Of a stretch of 64,000 nucleotides of DNA, positions 27,174 through 40,700 are shown one piece after another. Origin of the DNA: Branchiostoma lanceolatum. Its lineage: Eukaryota > Chordata > Leptocardii > Amphioxiformes > Branchiostomatidae. The notes below the pieces were generated by a model. That model made no database searches and was not told where the DNA came from. It worked only from the letters and a program-made list of their open reading frames with translations. The translations under genes and the position numbers were made by a program. Numbering within the stretch: the stretch's first letter is position 1; each line of letters starts with the position of its first letter. Where the stretch lies: NCBI RefSeq assembly GCF_035083965.1, contig NC_089740.1:7375552-7439551 (forward strand). Direction: 5' to 3'.

Positions 27174-28744
27174 TTAGATTTTCAAACCACTTCCGCTTCC
27201 GGTATCTTTGACCTTCAGTTCCGGAAAGCCCCGACACTCGAACTTGTACATCAGGTCAGTGACCCTTTCTGCCTCCTGCAGTACCGCTTCCGTCCGCTCG
27301 AGGGTCTCGTCGATGTAGCGGTCCGGAAGTGGTGCTTCATCTTTAGAAACGATACGATTTCATTCATGAAGGTTTGACATCCAGGTAATAAGATACGCCA
27401 AAACAAAAAAAACAGTTACTCAAGCAGCCAACTAGATACAATTTTGAAATTTTCATTCAGGTGCTTGTGAGTAACTGTTTTTCACGGATAAAAGTTCACT
27501 CACTGAATTATGGGCTGATTTCGTTTTTTTTATAGAGATGAAAGGCACTGGAAAGGAAAAGAAGTCACTAAGAAATTATAATAAATAACTGTTTTTTTGT
27601 GGATACAAGTTCACTTACTGAATAATGGGTTAATTTCCTTTTTTCACAAAGATAAAGGGCCTTGGAAGGGGAAAGAAGGTCATAATAATTGTCTGTGCCT
27701 AAACCAACCAACCAACCAACCAACCAACCAACCAACCAACCAACCAACCAACCAACCAAACAACCAACCAACCAAACAACAAACCGAAAAACCAAGAAAC
27801 AAACTAACTAACAAACTAACTAACAAACAAACTAACTACCTAACTAACTAACTAACTAACTAACTAACAAATAAACGAACAACAAACAAACAAATAAATG
27901 AAATAAATAAACAGCAAATGGGGTGTTACCATCAAAGGCTTGTGTCTCATGGCGCATGCCCAGAAGACTTCTGAAGGAGTTCCAGAAGTAATCTCCCATC
28001 GCAGTGTCGACCTCAATGTCACCTGACGTCTCACAGTAGTTCAGCCAGTTACACAGCATCCCCACCCCAAGATTCACCTGTAGAAGGTAGAAACATTTTG
28101 TTATGTCATCTTATGATTCTGCTGAAAAAATGAGAATTTTTTAGCAATAAGGCTGTATAGTAAATTCCCATCGCGATTACTCCAGGGACGACTTTAAACG
28201 TAGAAAGAAAGAAAGACCAGTAAATCTAAAAAGTATTAAATACATAGATAAACAGCAGCTGCTGTAATCGTGCTATAAATAGCCATTTTCCCATGCATGG
28301 AGCTTACGTTTTAGTTGCTATATGTCTAGGCCACCCCGAGTGGTGTAGCCATGAATGAATTCCCTAGCCTAGGAATGCATCCATGCACTCTCTCGCATAA
28401 CAGCCATTGTTAATTTCAAACTTAGCCTTATGCTATACATTAAACTCCACCCCTGAGGCATCGCCAAAAAAGAAAGGATTTGGTCTCACCAGACAGCATA
28501 TGAAGACCAGGACGAATGTAGTGTAGTACAGTGGTCCCAGAACACTATCAACTCTCTTGATGTCATCCCCAAAGACGTCGCCAAACGCCCTCCCCAAGCT
28601 CAGCTCGAACAAGACGTAGGAGGTTTCCTTTAAGGCGGAGAAGCTCTTCATGTGTTTTCCAAATATCAAGATCCCACAGATGGTGTAAGACAGTAGCAGG
28701 ATCACCATGTACATCAGGAACCCAAAGGCATCACGGTACATCAA
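27174..28744 (-). CDS. Polycystin-like gene: S5, pore, S6 and C-terminal tail exons
   Basis: Exons 28490-28744, 27930-28077, 27174-27340. The first encodes S5 ([20 protein letters not shown]), a pore helix region ([19 protein letters not shown]) and the family's S6 start ([16 protein letters not shown]). The second finishes S6 and the cytoplasmic start ([16 protein letters not shown]). The last has an acidic/basic helical stretch ([19 protein letters not shown]), possibly a short coiled coil, and a stop at 27174-27176. Where polycystin-2 proteins carry LGD in the filter, this one reads LGR, so cation selection like PKD2 should not be assumed. Confidence 0.85.
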
Positions 28745-31700
28745 CTAGTCCGAGCGGTGAAAAAAAGAAAACGTGACATGTAGTAAACTGTAGGGGATTA
28801 CTTCTCGACGGTTCAAAAGCGCCGACTAGCAGTTTAGAATATTATGACAGCAAATGGAAAATCCCGCCGATACTGAGTACCAATACATGTTATCACATAA
28901 CATATCATAGCCAACTATTGCTACTTTATCTTAACGTCCCTGTGTGAAGGCATATATCAAGTAAGCCTCGTAAGAACCTAGAGACTTGGTTTTCTTAAGA
29001 TGCGAGGTATGAGGAGAAGACTGCCTCTACTTACACGAGGAAGAGCGAAGACGGTCGCGACGTTCTTGGAGAAGTTGAGAACCCGGAGGATGCTGAAGGT
29101 GCTGATGAAGATGGAGAAGGACAGGACCACCTTGAAGGTCGCGTCCCATTGGCTGGCGGCACTGATGTCTATAAACTCATTAATGCCGTGTGGCCCTGGA
29201 GTAAACATGGAACAGCATTTCTCTTTAGATGTACCGCCAATTATAACTTTAACTTGTATCGCAAGAATGAAACTCGGCTTATTTAGTTCCTATGATATAG
29301 CTACTTCCTTATAAAATGCACGATATTCCTAAAGAAAAATTGAACCACGTAGCAAAAGGATATATCCCAAAGTAGCCACAAAAATGGAATTTTTCTCTGG
29401 CCAGTATTTTGGTTCTAGATTCGAATGGCCCGTTAACAATAGGTAGGTATTAGTTGCGTATCAACAGTTTGGGGGTAAGGTAAAGTTTGCAGGGAAGATG
29501 TTTTCTACTTTGACACATCGTTGTGCAGTCTAGTTATCGAACCGAAATACTGACTTCTTTGGCTGCAAACTTTACCTATACCAAAATTGTGTGAATTTTC
29601 TATCCTGAAAATTACTGGTTTGATGCTACATACCTGTAGCTTGATTTATCTCAGTCAGTGCAGCAGTGGCCAAGATGTAACGTAGTCCGAATATAACTAT
29701 AACAGCCGTGGACAACCCAATGTTGCACAGGACCAAGATGTTAAAGAAACTGCTAAAGTAGATCCGGCCGCTCTTCCGTATGCTCCAAGCCTCGGCAAGA
29801 ATGTTGTACATGTAGAAGATGAGAAATAGGATGTGGAAAAGTAACTGGACAAAGTCGTCTGTTGTTTCGTACTGGAACAGGCGGAAGGTTTGGATGCTGG
29901 GCAGCAGTTCAACAGCGCCCCCTGGGATGTACTGCAGGGTGATGGCCAGGGTGCTGAACAGCTTCACGTCAGGGTGGTAGAAGTTGGCCCGGAGAATGAG
30001 AGTGTCTGAAACCATCAGGATCCAGTTGTTCCGTTGTAGGAAGTCTATCACAGTAGCAGCCTGACTAGCATCCCGTGGTAGGTCCACTGTGGTGTACCAC
30101 TCAACTGTTCCATTTTTTGCCCCGTTTCTGAAACAAATGAAAGAATAAGAATTGCAACAATTACCTAGCAAAAACAGGAATACTAATAAATCTGTACATT
30201 TCAAGGATTCAAAAACATTGAAGGGAAGTCCAACGACTAATGCACAAAGACTGATCAAAAGCTGATTGGTAAGAGCATTCAATTTACTTTGTGTACGGAA
30301 ATAGAGTATAAAATCTCTACAGTGTTATTTACCGTCAAAGATGAATTTTGATTCAAATCTAAGAACTCTTTATCAGAAAAAGTTATCAACACATGTGTTC
30401 ATACCTCTTACTGTCCACAGAACTTGTGTTGTGAACTTGTGAACATGTCACTCCACTCTGTCGTTCCAGAGCGTCTTGTCTTTGCTTGGCCATCAGCTCG
30501 GGATGTAGCTTAGAGCCACTAACCTCCAGATCTGAGTCTATGGGATCCTCTGAAGAAAAATGGACATCCAAATGATACAGGGTAAAGCGTCCAAGCTAGT
30601 TTTACAAAGTATCGCTCAAGCTTATGCTGTAGAAACTTGACATGTCTAGGAAAAACGTTTTAGCACGAAATGTGAAAAATGTAGATTCAAAAATAGTAAA
30701 ACAAGGCTTGACAGGAAAGAAATGAACACATGTTTATATGGTATACATAGGAAAATATATCAAAGAATGTCTAGAGGATAGAAATTCCTCCAATGCATTA
30801 ATGATTGTAAGAACCCATTCTAAACTCATACTATACACTCTTGTATTAGGTAGATTAGGCCTTAGATATATATAGAACTGTGGTTATGTACGAGTACCAA
30901 CCATACTTTGTACCTTGTAGAATTAATTGTTGCGCAATAAAGTTATCGGTATCAACAACATCTAAAGCCACAAACACTGAAATATCAAAATCGATGATGT
31001 TTTGTCACCTGGATAGATGGTGGTTCTCTCCAGGCGAACTGGACCGATCCGGAATGCGTTTGTTCCGACCGGAAACTGTTTGTCCAGCCACCTCAGCTTC
31101 TTCCCGCTGTATCCATACTCTGGGTGAAGGGACGGTATCAGTTCAGACGACAGCCACTTCCAAGCACCGTCCGCTGTAGTCACCTGCAGACAAGACATGT
31201 AAAGTATGTTTAGACATTTTGTAATAACTCATGGCAAAACGTTAACGCGTAGGTAATCAGCAAAAAGGCAAGTCGTAGCAAACGTTGAACGTTGACAAGT
31301 TTACCTCGATTCCTTCATGTCACACATAATGTCATTCTATGTTACAGACACGAGCATGTGGCTTCAACAAGGAGTAAATAGTGCTAAAAATCCTCAACCA
31401 AACCTCGAAGAATGGTTGGTGCAACCTTTGACCCATTGCCGATGTCCAATGTCCGTGAGATCACGTGACCGAGGTGGTGGGTCATTAATCTCGAGGCAGA
31501 CTAAGACCCCGTTCACACTCATTTTTTTCAATCGCGATTGAAGTATAATCGCGATTGAATCGATCCGATCGCGATTGATTTTTTCAGTGTGAACGCTCCC
31601 AATCGCGATTGGAACGATCCAAAACGATCCAATCGCGATTGGATTGTAACTACCTCCGGAGGTAGTTTGATTGGATTAATCGTGATCGGATCCAATCCAA

Positions 31701-34700
31701 TCCTATCAAATTTTGAGTGTGAACACAACTACGATTCATTCCATCGCGATCGGCGGAGATTTCGGCTGGTTCCGGGGGTGGGAGGTCATACATGCGGGTA
31801 CGTGGGGTCATAGTTCGCATCGCGCGGGAAAACAAACCCAATCCGCACGTCAGATAGCTCTTTTACAACAACAACAACTTTTCATCGTCAACAATGCCCA
31901 AGAAGAAGAATAAAACTCCGTCAGCAACTTCAGCTGGTGGCAGATGGCGCAATGAGGAGACCAGGGTCCTCATCGCAATCTGGGGGAGTGAGGAGGTGCA
32001 GGCCAAACTGGGGAAATGTCACCGAAAGAGGGACATTTACCGCACCAAGTGACAATGTCTAGCGGAAAAATAGACACAAAACAAGGACAACAAGGACAAC
32101 AAGAACATTTACCAGATGATCGCCGATAGCATGCTTCAATCGTGCTTCAATCGCGATCGGATCACGGCGTACTTTAATCCACTTGGCCAAAAGCAGTGTG
32201 AACGCAAAAGTTTCTTTGCGTTCAATCGCGATCGGATCGAACAATCGCGATTATACTTCAATCGCGATTGAAAAAAATGAGTGTGAACGGGGTCTAAATG
32301 ATTGGCCGAATAAGTCGGTAATTATGCATTTTTAGCGTACATAAACAGAATTTTAGTCTCTTATTGTTCATTTGATTTGATTCAAAAGAAATGCAACTAA
32401 TCCATTCTGCTTTAAAAGCCTTAGGAACTGGCCACTGGAATGTTTTGATGATGTTGAAAAAGAGGAAAAAAATGTATCGTAATGGCATCTTTGAGAAGAT
32501 GCCATTACGATGCACTTTTATGGCTGTATTACTGATGATGCATAAGATACCTCGTTTTCGAAAATCCCGGATTTATGTTCCTCATGGATTTAGGTGAAAT
32601 AACGTTATCTTTAAGGAGGATAAGGCTTACCTCCTCATATCCCGTTAGGAGGCTGTTCTCTAGCGAGGTCCTGACGTAGTAAGCGTGCATGTCCGTGTCA
32701 AGCACTCCGATGTAGAAGTACGTCAGACTCATGATCAGTAGAACCACCAGACGAGCCAAGATGTCCCTACCCTGGGTCATCCTCTCGGGCCAGTTCGGGT
32801 CGTACTCGGCTTTCGTCGGCGCGGGGGGTAAAACCCTCGGTGCCGGGACTTGGGAACACAGAAAGAAAATTAGCGACATGTTTTTTTTATGTAAAACGGC
32901 AAACATAAAACTCCATGACGTTGTTTTCCTCAGTTGATAGACAGCTAAAACCATCTAACTGACCGAAAATCTATGGTAAACTTTGTTACAAAATGTAATG
33001 TTAGATGATAGAAACGTCAGCATATGATAAACTTCTCTAGCTCATGTTGGTAAATTCTCATCTGTTACCTTTACGTTAAACAGGTTGGAAACGTTTGACT
33101 TTGGCACATTTTACATAACAACTTCATCTCCTAGCGGTTTGTTGAAGTAGTACATGTGGATGATGATGGGACATACCTTCATAGTTACCCTTGTATTTTT
33201 CAACAACTTCGATGGGAATAGGTTCTTTCTTCACTGTCTTCATCCGTAAAACTCTCCCAACACGAGATGTCAGAGGCATCAACACAGGTTTGATGAAGAC
33301 CGCCTGGGCGTAACTCACCAGAAAAATCTGCAAAAAGTGGATAGAAATCTAAGTAACCAGTTAAAACTGCCATTTCATCTAACTGTGCCCTCCTGATAAC
33401 ACTCATAGTCTTCCTCAACTTAGACATTCCCCATCTTCAAACTATACCGAACGATGAGTCTATACGGTATACCTTGGGGAGGCTCTGCTAAACCGGGCTG
33501 AGGTTTTCACTTTTGTGGGCGTTGCCTCTAACCAGCTGTCATCCAATCAGAGAATCGGCCCTATCTAAAGAAAAAAATGAGGGCGACTCTTTGATTGGCT
33601 GACAGCTGGATCGTTAGAGGCCACGCCTAAAAAGTGTAATCCTCAGCCCGGATAAGTAGACCCTTCCAAAGGTATACAGTATAGTGCAGGCGAGGCTCTG
33701 TGAAGGAGAATGATGCCTCGTGTGGTTTGGGGCTTAGAACACTGACATTTCAGAGTACTAGAAAATTATTGAAACATACCTCAATGGGTTCCAGTAAGAA
33801 CGTAGAGAGCAGGAATGTTAAAACAAAGTCTTTCAGCCAGGCCTGGCTTCCGTCAGCTCCAAACTGCAGACTGTACACGATAACAAAGAAGCTACTGCTG
33901 ACAGACGTCAGGATGGCGAGGATCCACCCTATTGTCTTGTACGGAAATCGGCAGGTGGATTGAGATGACGTCATCTGTTCTACCAACGGACGCTGCTTGC
34001 AAAACATCGGCACAAGGATGACATACACCGGTAGGGATACTGTAAACGATGTTGCTGCAGTACTGAACAAATCCGAAAGGCGGAGCGTGAGGACACCAGT
34101 GTCTAGAAGAACGACGTCTGGACGCGTGGCGATCCCGTACCACATGGCGCTGCCCAACATCCACAGGGTGATCTGAGTCAGGCAGCAGACCAGGCGCTGG
34201 GCCCGGCTGAAGTGTCTCACACCGGAGTTACACACGGCTGACAGGAGAAGATGTTCATCATACAGCAGGTACGAAAACGTCGGTAGGGTGTTTTCAGCTT
34301 TCCTAAGTTGAGGATAAAGAAGGAACCGTTATTAGTATGCCAATCATCCATTGTCATCAAGTAAAGGAGAATGAATAGATAGATAGATAGATAAAGGAAA
34401 AAATATGCTTCTACCAGGCTGGTAAGGTACCCTTTGCAAATGCGTCAACGGCCAGATGATTATATATCATATGTGGTTATTTATGGCTACCGAGGACGCC
34501 ATTATATTTGCTACGAATATCAACGAAAATATTTTTTCTATATAGTATATAAAGAAAACTGACTTTCTAAATTGCAATTTTTGTTTTCGCTGTTTTTCCA
34601 GCTTAGTACAATGTGCAATGGCATTCTGTGAAATTGTTAGTTCAATTTTGAAGTATTTTTTTTTCAAAACGTCTTCCAAGTGAGAGCATGCGTGTAGTAC

Positions 34701-37700
34701 TTACTGCGTTTCTTCATCGGGAACTGCCTTCAGGGTCCTTATTGTTCTACAGTCTTCTTTGTTAGAGGACAGCCAGGTGAAACATGGGAAGAGGAACCTG
34801 AAGAGAAACAGGTAGCAAATAAATGTCTTCGTCTGTATATTTCTTGGACAAACTTATGCCTCCCTGAAATATTTAGAGTTCTTTAGAATGAGAAAAATAT
34901 AACACAACCATGTCTATTTCACACATTACATGTTCCACTCTCGGGCACATGTCCTCACTTCCTACCAGCCTGCTGAAAAAAATTAGACCCAGCTAGGCCA
35001 GCTCAACCTTCGCATCCTGCCAGTCTTAGGTTACAATTCACCCAGGAGCAACTTGGTCCCGGAACAGTGGGGACAAACTTGCTCGCACACACCAAGACAA
35101 ACAAACAAACATACCGAAAGCAATACCTCAATTTTCGTGAAGGTGATGAGCCTTCATGTTTACGAAGGTAATAAGATTGTGATGGTAATGATTTGTAATT
35201 TGTAGGTTCATGCCTGCAATACTTAGTAACTAGAGTTCGGCGACCTCATACCTCCATGAAATATTTAAAGCTTTGGTAGATTTTATGCAAATGACTTACA
35301 CGTTTGCATAATTTATGGGTAGTGATAGTTCCGTTCATCTAACGCTGTTTGTGCGTTCAGATTACTACTATAGATTATCGTATTCACCTCTGTGATGTCT
35401 GTATGTCCCAGACAGTGATGTTGTCTATGAAGAGTGACTCCATGGCGCCGTTCCCGGAGCTGTCGTGCCAGACCTGTACAGACTGGAGCTTGCCAATGGA
35501 GGCCGGTGTCGTCATGATGTGGTACGTGTCATTACCTCTGGCTAGGATCTGAGAAAATTCAGGAACAAGAACGTGTATTTTGTTATGCTTTCTCTTCTGA
35601 CTTGTTTAGTTATAGGTCATAGTCAAAGTTAATTGTACAATGTAAGGCAAAGCTACATGTTGATAATCTTAAGTTTCTATTTTACGGTTTGTTTTTGACA
35701 TGGAGGTATAGATATAACCCTTCCAAACGCATTTCCAGCCGGGTTTGGAAGGGTTGAAGATGGCATGAAGAAGCCATTTCTCCTTGTCGTTTCGGGCTTT
35801 CCTAAAATACAGATTTATTCCTGGATAGCCAGTACAATGACAATCATTCTTATACTTCTTACCGAGCCAGCGGGGTTGAGAGTGACCATGGCTGTCCTGC
35901 CCTCTGACCCTGTGATCATCAGCCCGACTACAGACGCCGTGCCGGCATCAGGCTGTGTTCCCGTACGGACAGACACGACGTAGACGTAGTCCGCACCGGG
36001 AACCTCTGACGGGATCGTGGAGACTTTGGGAACAACAGCGTTGTAGACGTTCGATTTCGAAGCTTGTCCAATGGCAAAGCCGTCTGCCACTGCGTTGCTT
36101 CTAGAAGTCTGATTCTGATGATAAGAAATGAGATCTTCAGAGAGCATTATAGACAATCAACGACGGAAAAATACGACTTGTATTTTTGCGGCAAAGGAAA
36201 ATAATGGAGGAGGAGGAGGGATGGCAGATACTAAACAAGGTCACATACCAGGGTGTCAAAAACTGACCTTGACCTTCGTCTTTCAAAGACGTACCAACAC
36301 ACCAAATGTCATTATAATCCATCCAGAGATTCCTGACTACAAGCTCTGAAAAACAGACAGACACGCACACAGACACGCCAAAAACTATACCTCCATTTTC
36401 ATGTCGGTAATAAAGTATTGCAAACATTCGTATCGCGTGAAGCTTTAAGTATAACAATTAAGTTAATTAACATACTTTGATGTTTGAACGTAGTATCAGT
36501 AGTTGGGCCATCAGAAACATCATCCACATCGCTATGATGGTTGCAAATACGGTAGAGTTTGAGGACAACTTCTCAAAGTTGCTGCCCAGGTTGGTGAAGT
36601 CCACAAAATTTGGAATCGGCAGAAAAGACGACCCCAGTATTACCCTGGAGCTTTTCCCATCGCTGTTTACGGCCATGTCACATGAGCACTGTGTGGTCGC
36701 CTCGTCAGTTTGGGTACCGACCTGCAGCATAGAATCAATTGAAAGTTGTTATTCGTAGATTCTTGAGAAACTCAACGATGATTGATTGAAACATAGTATC
36801 AATATTCCACTGTTAGATGTAAATACTTAACGTACATACCGAAGTTAGCTGTGAGTCTGGAAGATTCGACTCTGAATTTGAATATGCTGACCAAACAAAC
36901 AAACAAACAAACAAGTAATATTGCTTTGCCTCAGAGACGATGATACGTGTACACATAGAACGCAGTAACTTCCAACTTAGAGCCTGTGTTTAGTTTATTC
37001 TACCTGATAAACCAGCTAATTAATATAAATTAGTAACCTTGCAGCGGTGGTCGTTCCACGCCTGGTTCTCCATCTCCCACATCAGACAGGAGACTGCAGC
37101 AGTCTGCAGAGTGAATCCGGATGGGTTGCTATGACGACCAGGAGGGGGCGTGGTCTGGGAGCCTCTAGCTGCTGACGTCAGCAGTCGTCGGAAGCCACTG
37201 TCAGGTGCATCTCTACCTGATATCACATACACATAAGGAAAATATCAATATCTGCTTTTGTCATTCTTTCAAACTTGAAAGGCAAAGATTAAGCGGGCGA
37301 CCTCACATTGAGAAAGAAGGTTGATGCTTTTTCATTTAGCTTTTTCTTATAAATGCCGAAATATGAATTTGATTGCTGAAATCTAAAAACATACTGACAG
37401 TGGAAAAACTTTGTCTACCTTTCTTCTTCACGCCAACTATGACCCAGCCATGTTCCTTCTGTACCTCCAGAGTGAATATAATTGTGAAGTTGGAGTAAAC
37501 TAGGCCATATGGCATCGGAAAGCCGTCGATATCAATGAACTCAGGAGGTTTGACAGTCGTCGTGTAGTCGTATTCTTCCTCGGTTGGGAAGTCGTGAAAC
37601 CGAACGTACACCTGCAGCTGTGTGTCGACGTCATCGACTGAGAATTTGAACAATGGCACCTGGCCCTGGTGGTCCGTGTATAACGCATGGTACGTCATGT

Positions 37701-40700
37701 TGGTATCATGTCTGGGTACCATTGGAAAAGAGCTACTGGCATTATGGACTTCCTTGCTGTAAGACGTCAGCTGGGGATCGTGGTCGTGGTCTTCAGTGTC
37801 AGTCGTGACACCAAAGACCACACCAGATTGTAAGTTAACGGTGATGTTTGATGCTGGAGTATCGAGAGGCTGTTCTGTATCTGTTGTGATTGACACCATG
37901 ACTACTGAAGAGGATACTTCAGTTTCCTCTTCACTCCATACAAAAGGGTCATCGTCGAATGCCACAACCTGTCAGAACCACAAGGTGCATACTTTGTAAA
38001 TTTGATACAATCTCAGTATTTGACATTCACTTCATCGTCGAAAAGGATGCATCAAACATTTGCAGCTATAGTTATCATAGAAACATCTTTTAATGCCATT
38101 GAAACGGTTTAATGCGTGAATATGCCACTTTTAGTTTGTATAATAATACTGCAGAAAGAAACGGTAACAACTGAGTTTGTGCCTAATTCAATGGAACAAA
38201 GGAAGGCTTTATTAATTTTTTAGTATCTGTTTATATTTTTCAATGTCTGTTTATATTTTTTAATGAAAATGAAACAATAAAAAGATCAACTGTGAGAATT
38301 TGAGGCGAGCAAAACCCCTTATGTTGTGACCAAATTTAGAGCAAGAAACGCCACAGAAAGAATGTCTTACCTTGATACTGGAATTCTCAGGAAGGTTGTC
38401 GTCCTTTGTGAACACAATGGAGCCGATGTCCTGGTCGATAGGAACGATGCCGACATCTGGGACGGACTTCACCACAGCCGTGAGCACGCCGTCAGACCGG
38501 ATGTGCGTAGCCACTCCTTCCGGTGCGGTCTTCTGCAACAGCTTGCCTGCTGCTGCCTCCAACAGGTCCAGAAATCTCATGGTTTCATTCTTCATCTGCA
38601 TTGCAAACCAAAGTGTTGCATTATCATGAATATTGTACCTTGTGTCCAGATCTTGAAAATTTCATGTCTTTGTGGGCTTATCTTTATATATATAGATTGT
38701 ATGTACAATCTTTATTCACACAACAAAAGTACAGCGACTTCCGTAAGGTCTTCTTCAACTTTACATGCAAACAAACAACTTGATACAAAAGAGTTGACCC
38801 ACGTACAAATATATGGATAATTCAGCATGTTAAGTCTAACTTATATGTATTTCTGTGTGATGAATAAGCCATTTGATAAAATATGTATTATGAAAAAAAC
38901 ATGCATTTTCAATTACAAAATCCTGACACTAAGCTAAGCCTTTTCCGCTTTTGGTTGAATGAAAGATAAACACCTACCCGGGACTTAAGACGTTCTTGTT
39001 CTTCTTTCCTTTTCTCCAGTTGTTCTATCGGCGACATATCGAGGGAATCAACGTCTATCAGATCCTTCACGTCATCAGTGACGCCGAAGGAAAGGTCAAA
39101 AGTCGTCTCCATAGCAACAGTCTCCCTGCTACTGCTCTGAGCTCGAAGTATTGACGACGATCCGTCAGTCACCTCTGCATGTTTGTATATGACACGCAGT
39201 CAGTTACTTGACAAGATGAATGAGAAGATTAATTGACAAAACATTATCTTTGACTAAAGCATTACAGCGAGAACATGGTTTATCAAAAAGGAAAACATCT
39301 GAAGGACGGCCAACCTTTTAGAAGCTCTTGATGATCCTCCAGTGACCCTCTGAAGTTGTTCACCTTGTCGCCAAGAGTTCCAATAAGGCCAGGTATTTCC
39401 TCCTGCAGTTTAGGAAATTTGACACAGGTTGGAAAATGATAAAAACAATAAAAGTATTGCGACAACTGATCAAAACTATAACAGGTTTGGCACGATGTTT
39501 TTAAAGTATCTATTACCTCCATTAGAAAGGTCGTCTGGGTTGAGGATTCCTGGGTGGTTGTGAAGATACGAGGCAGGGGCGTGGGGTCAGCTGTACTTGG
39601 TGGCAACGGTGGGATTGTGGACATGGTCGTCACTTGCTCGGTGAAATATTCAGTTGTTTCCGAACCTAATTCTGTCCCAATGAACAAGGAAGGTCATGAC
39701 TAGAAAGTAGTCCTAATAATCTTGATTTTATATCATCTATCCATATTCAAGAGAGACAAATACAGGTATATCTCCTACATTAATTTTCATTTTTTGCACA
39801 TGCTATCAAATAATGTGATCTCATTTTTACCTCCCCAGACGAAAAGCGTTGTCGTTTTCATGGTTGTTGATTTTGTAGATACCAAAGATGAAGTTGACGT
39901 GTCCATATCCGTTGGAAACCAACTGGTTGATGGAACAGGAGATGTAGTAGACGCTGTTGTGAAAGATGTAGTTTGCTCTGTAGTGCTCGGTGTTGTTACT
40001 GTTGATGTTGTAAGCTCTTTGGGATAAGCGACAAAGAAAATTAGATTGGAAATTGAGTAAACATTCGAACTTGCCAACACTCATGATCAGTAGTTACATT
40101 TAAAAAAAAAGAACAAACAGCTTCATCAGAGAAATTTCACAAGGTTGGAAGGCATTTTCTTAAGAATCCGGACAAACACGTACGTTGACAATTGTTCCCA
40201 TCGCCTGTAAACCCGTCCAGACACACACAGTAGTAGGTCCCAGCCGTGTTCACGCAGAAGGCGTTGACGTCACATGATGCCTCTCTACTGGTACATTCAT
40301 CGATGTCTGTGAGGAATTAGTTTGTGATGTTATTCAACTAAACAACTCAATGGAAGTTACTTCTAGTAGCCGCATGAAATCCAACTCTTTAGAGACTGAT
40401 TTGTGCATCTTGACCAATATTCATTATCAAGTCTGCCCCAACTTGGGATCTAGTCTTGTTCTAGACAAAGAACACACCTTGGCAGCCGCCTGACCCCATG
40501 ACGAATCCAGTGGAACACACACAGTCGAAGTAGCCGTAACCGTTGATGCAATCGGCGTTGATGCCACAGATGGTTGGATTTTCCAAGCACTCGTCAACAT
40601 CTGAAACAAAACAATTCCCTCTGTTAAAAATCTTGTTTTACAAATGCCTGATACTCAATCGATGATACTTGCTCAGAGTAGCCACTAAGACTTATGCTAG

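Noticed and set aside
27568..27795. Gly-Trp-Leu-Val repeat protein on the minus strand
   Set aside because: Translation of the CCAA microsatellite.
32059..32244. Minus-strand frame inside the Harbinger-like element
   Set aside because: It overlaps the inverted repeat, has no domain and is antisense to the Myb/SANT frame.
36840..36872. A possible small exon between the two GPS exons (…ACTTCG|GTATGT)
   Set aside because: The longer choices hit a stop. Only a 9-bp microexon would fit, and direct splicing gives a normal GPS spacing.
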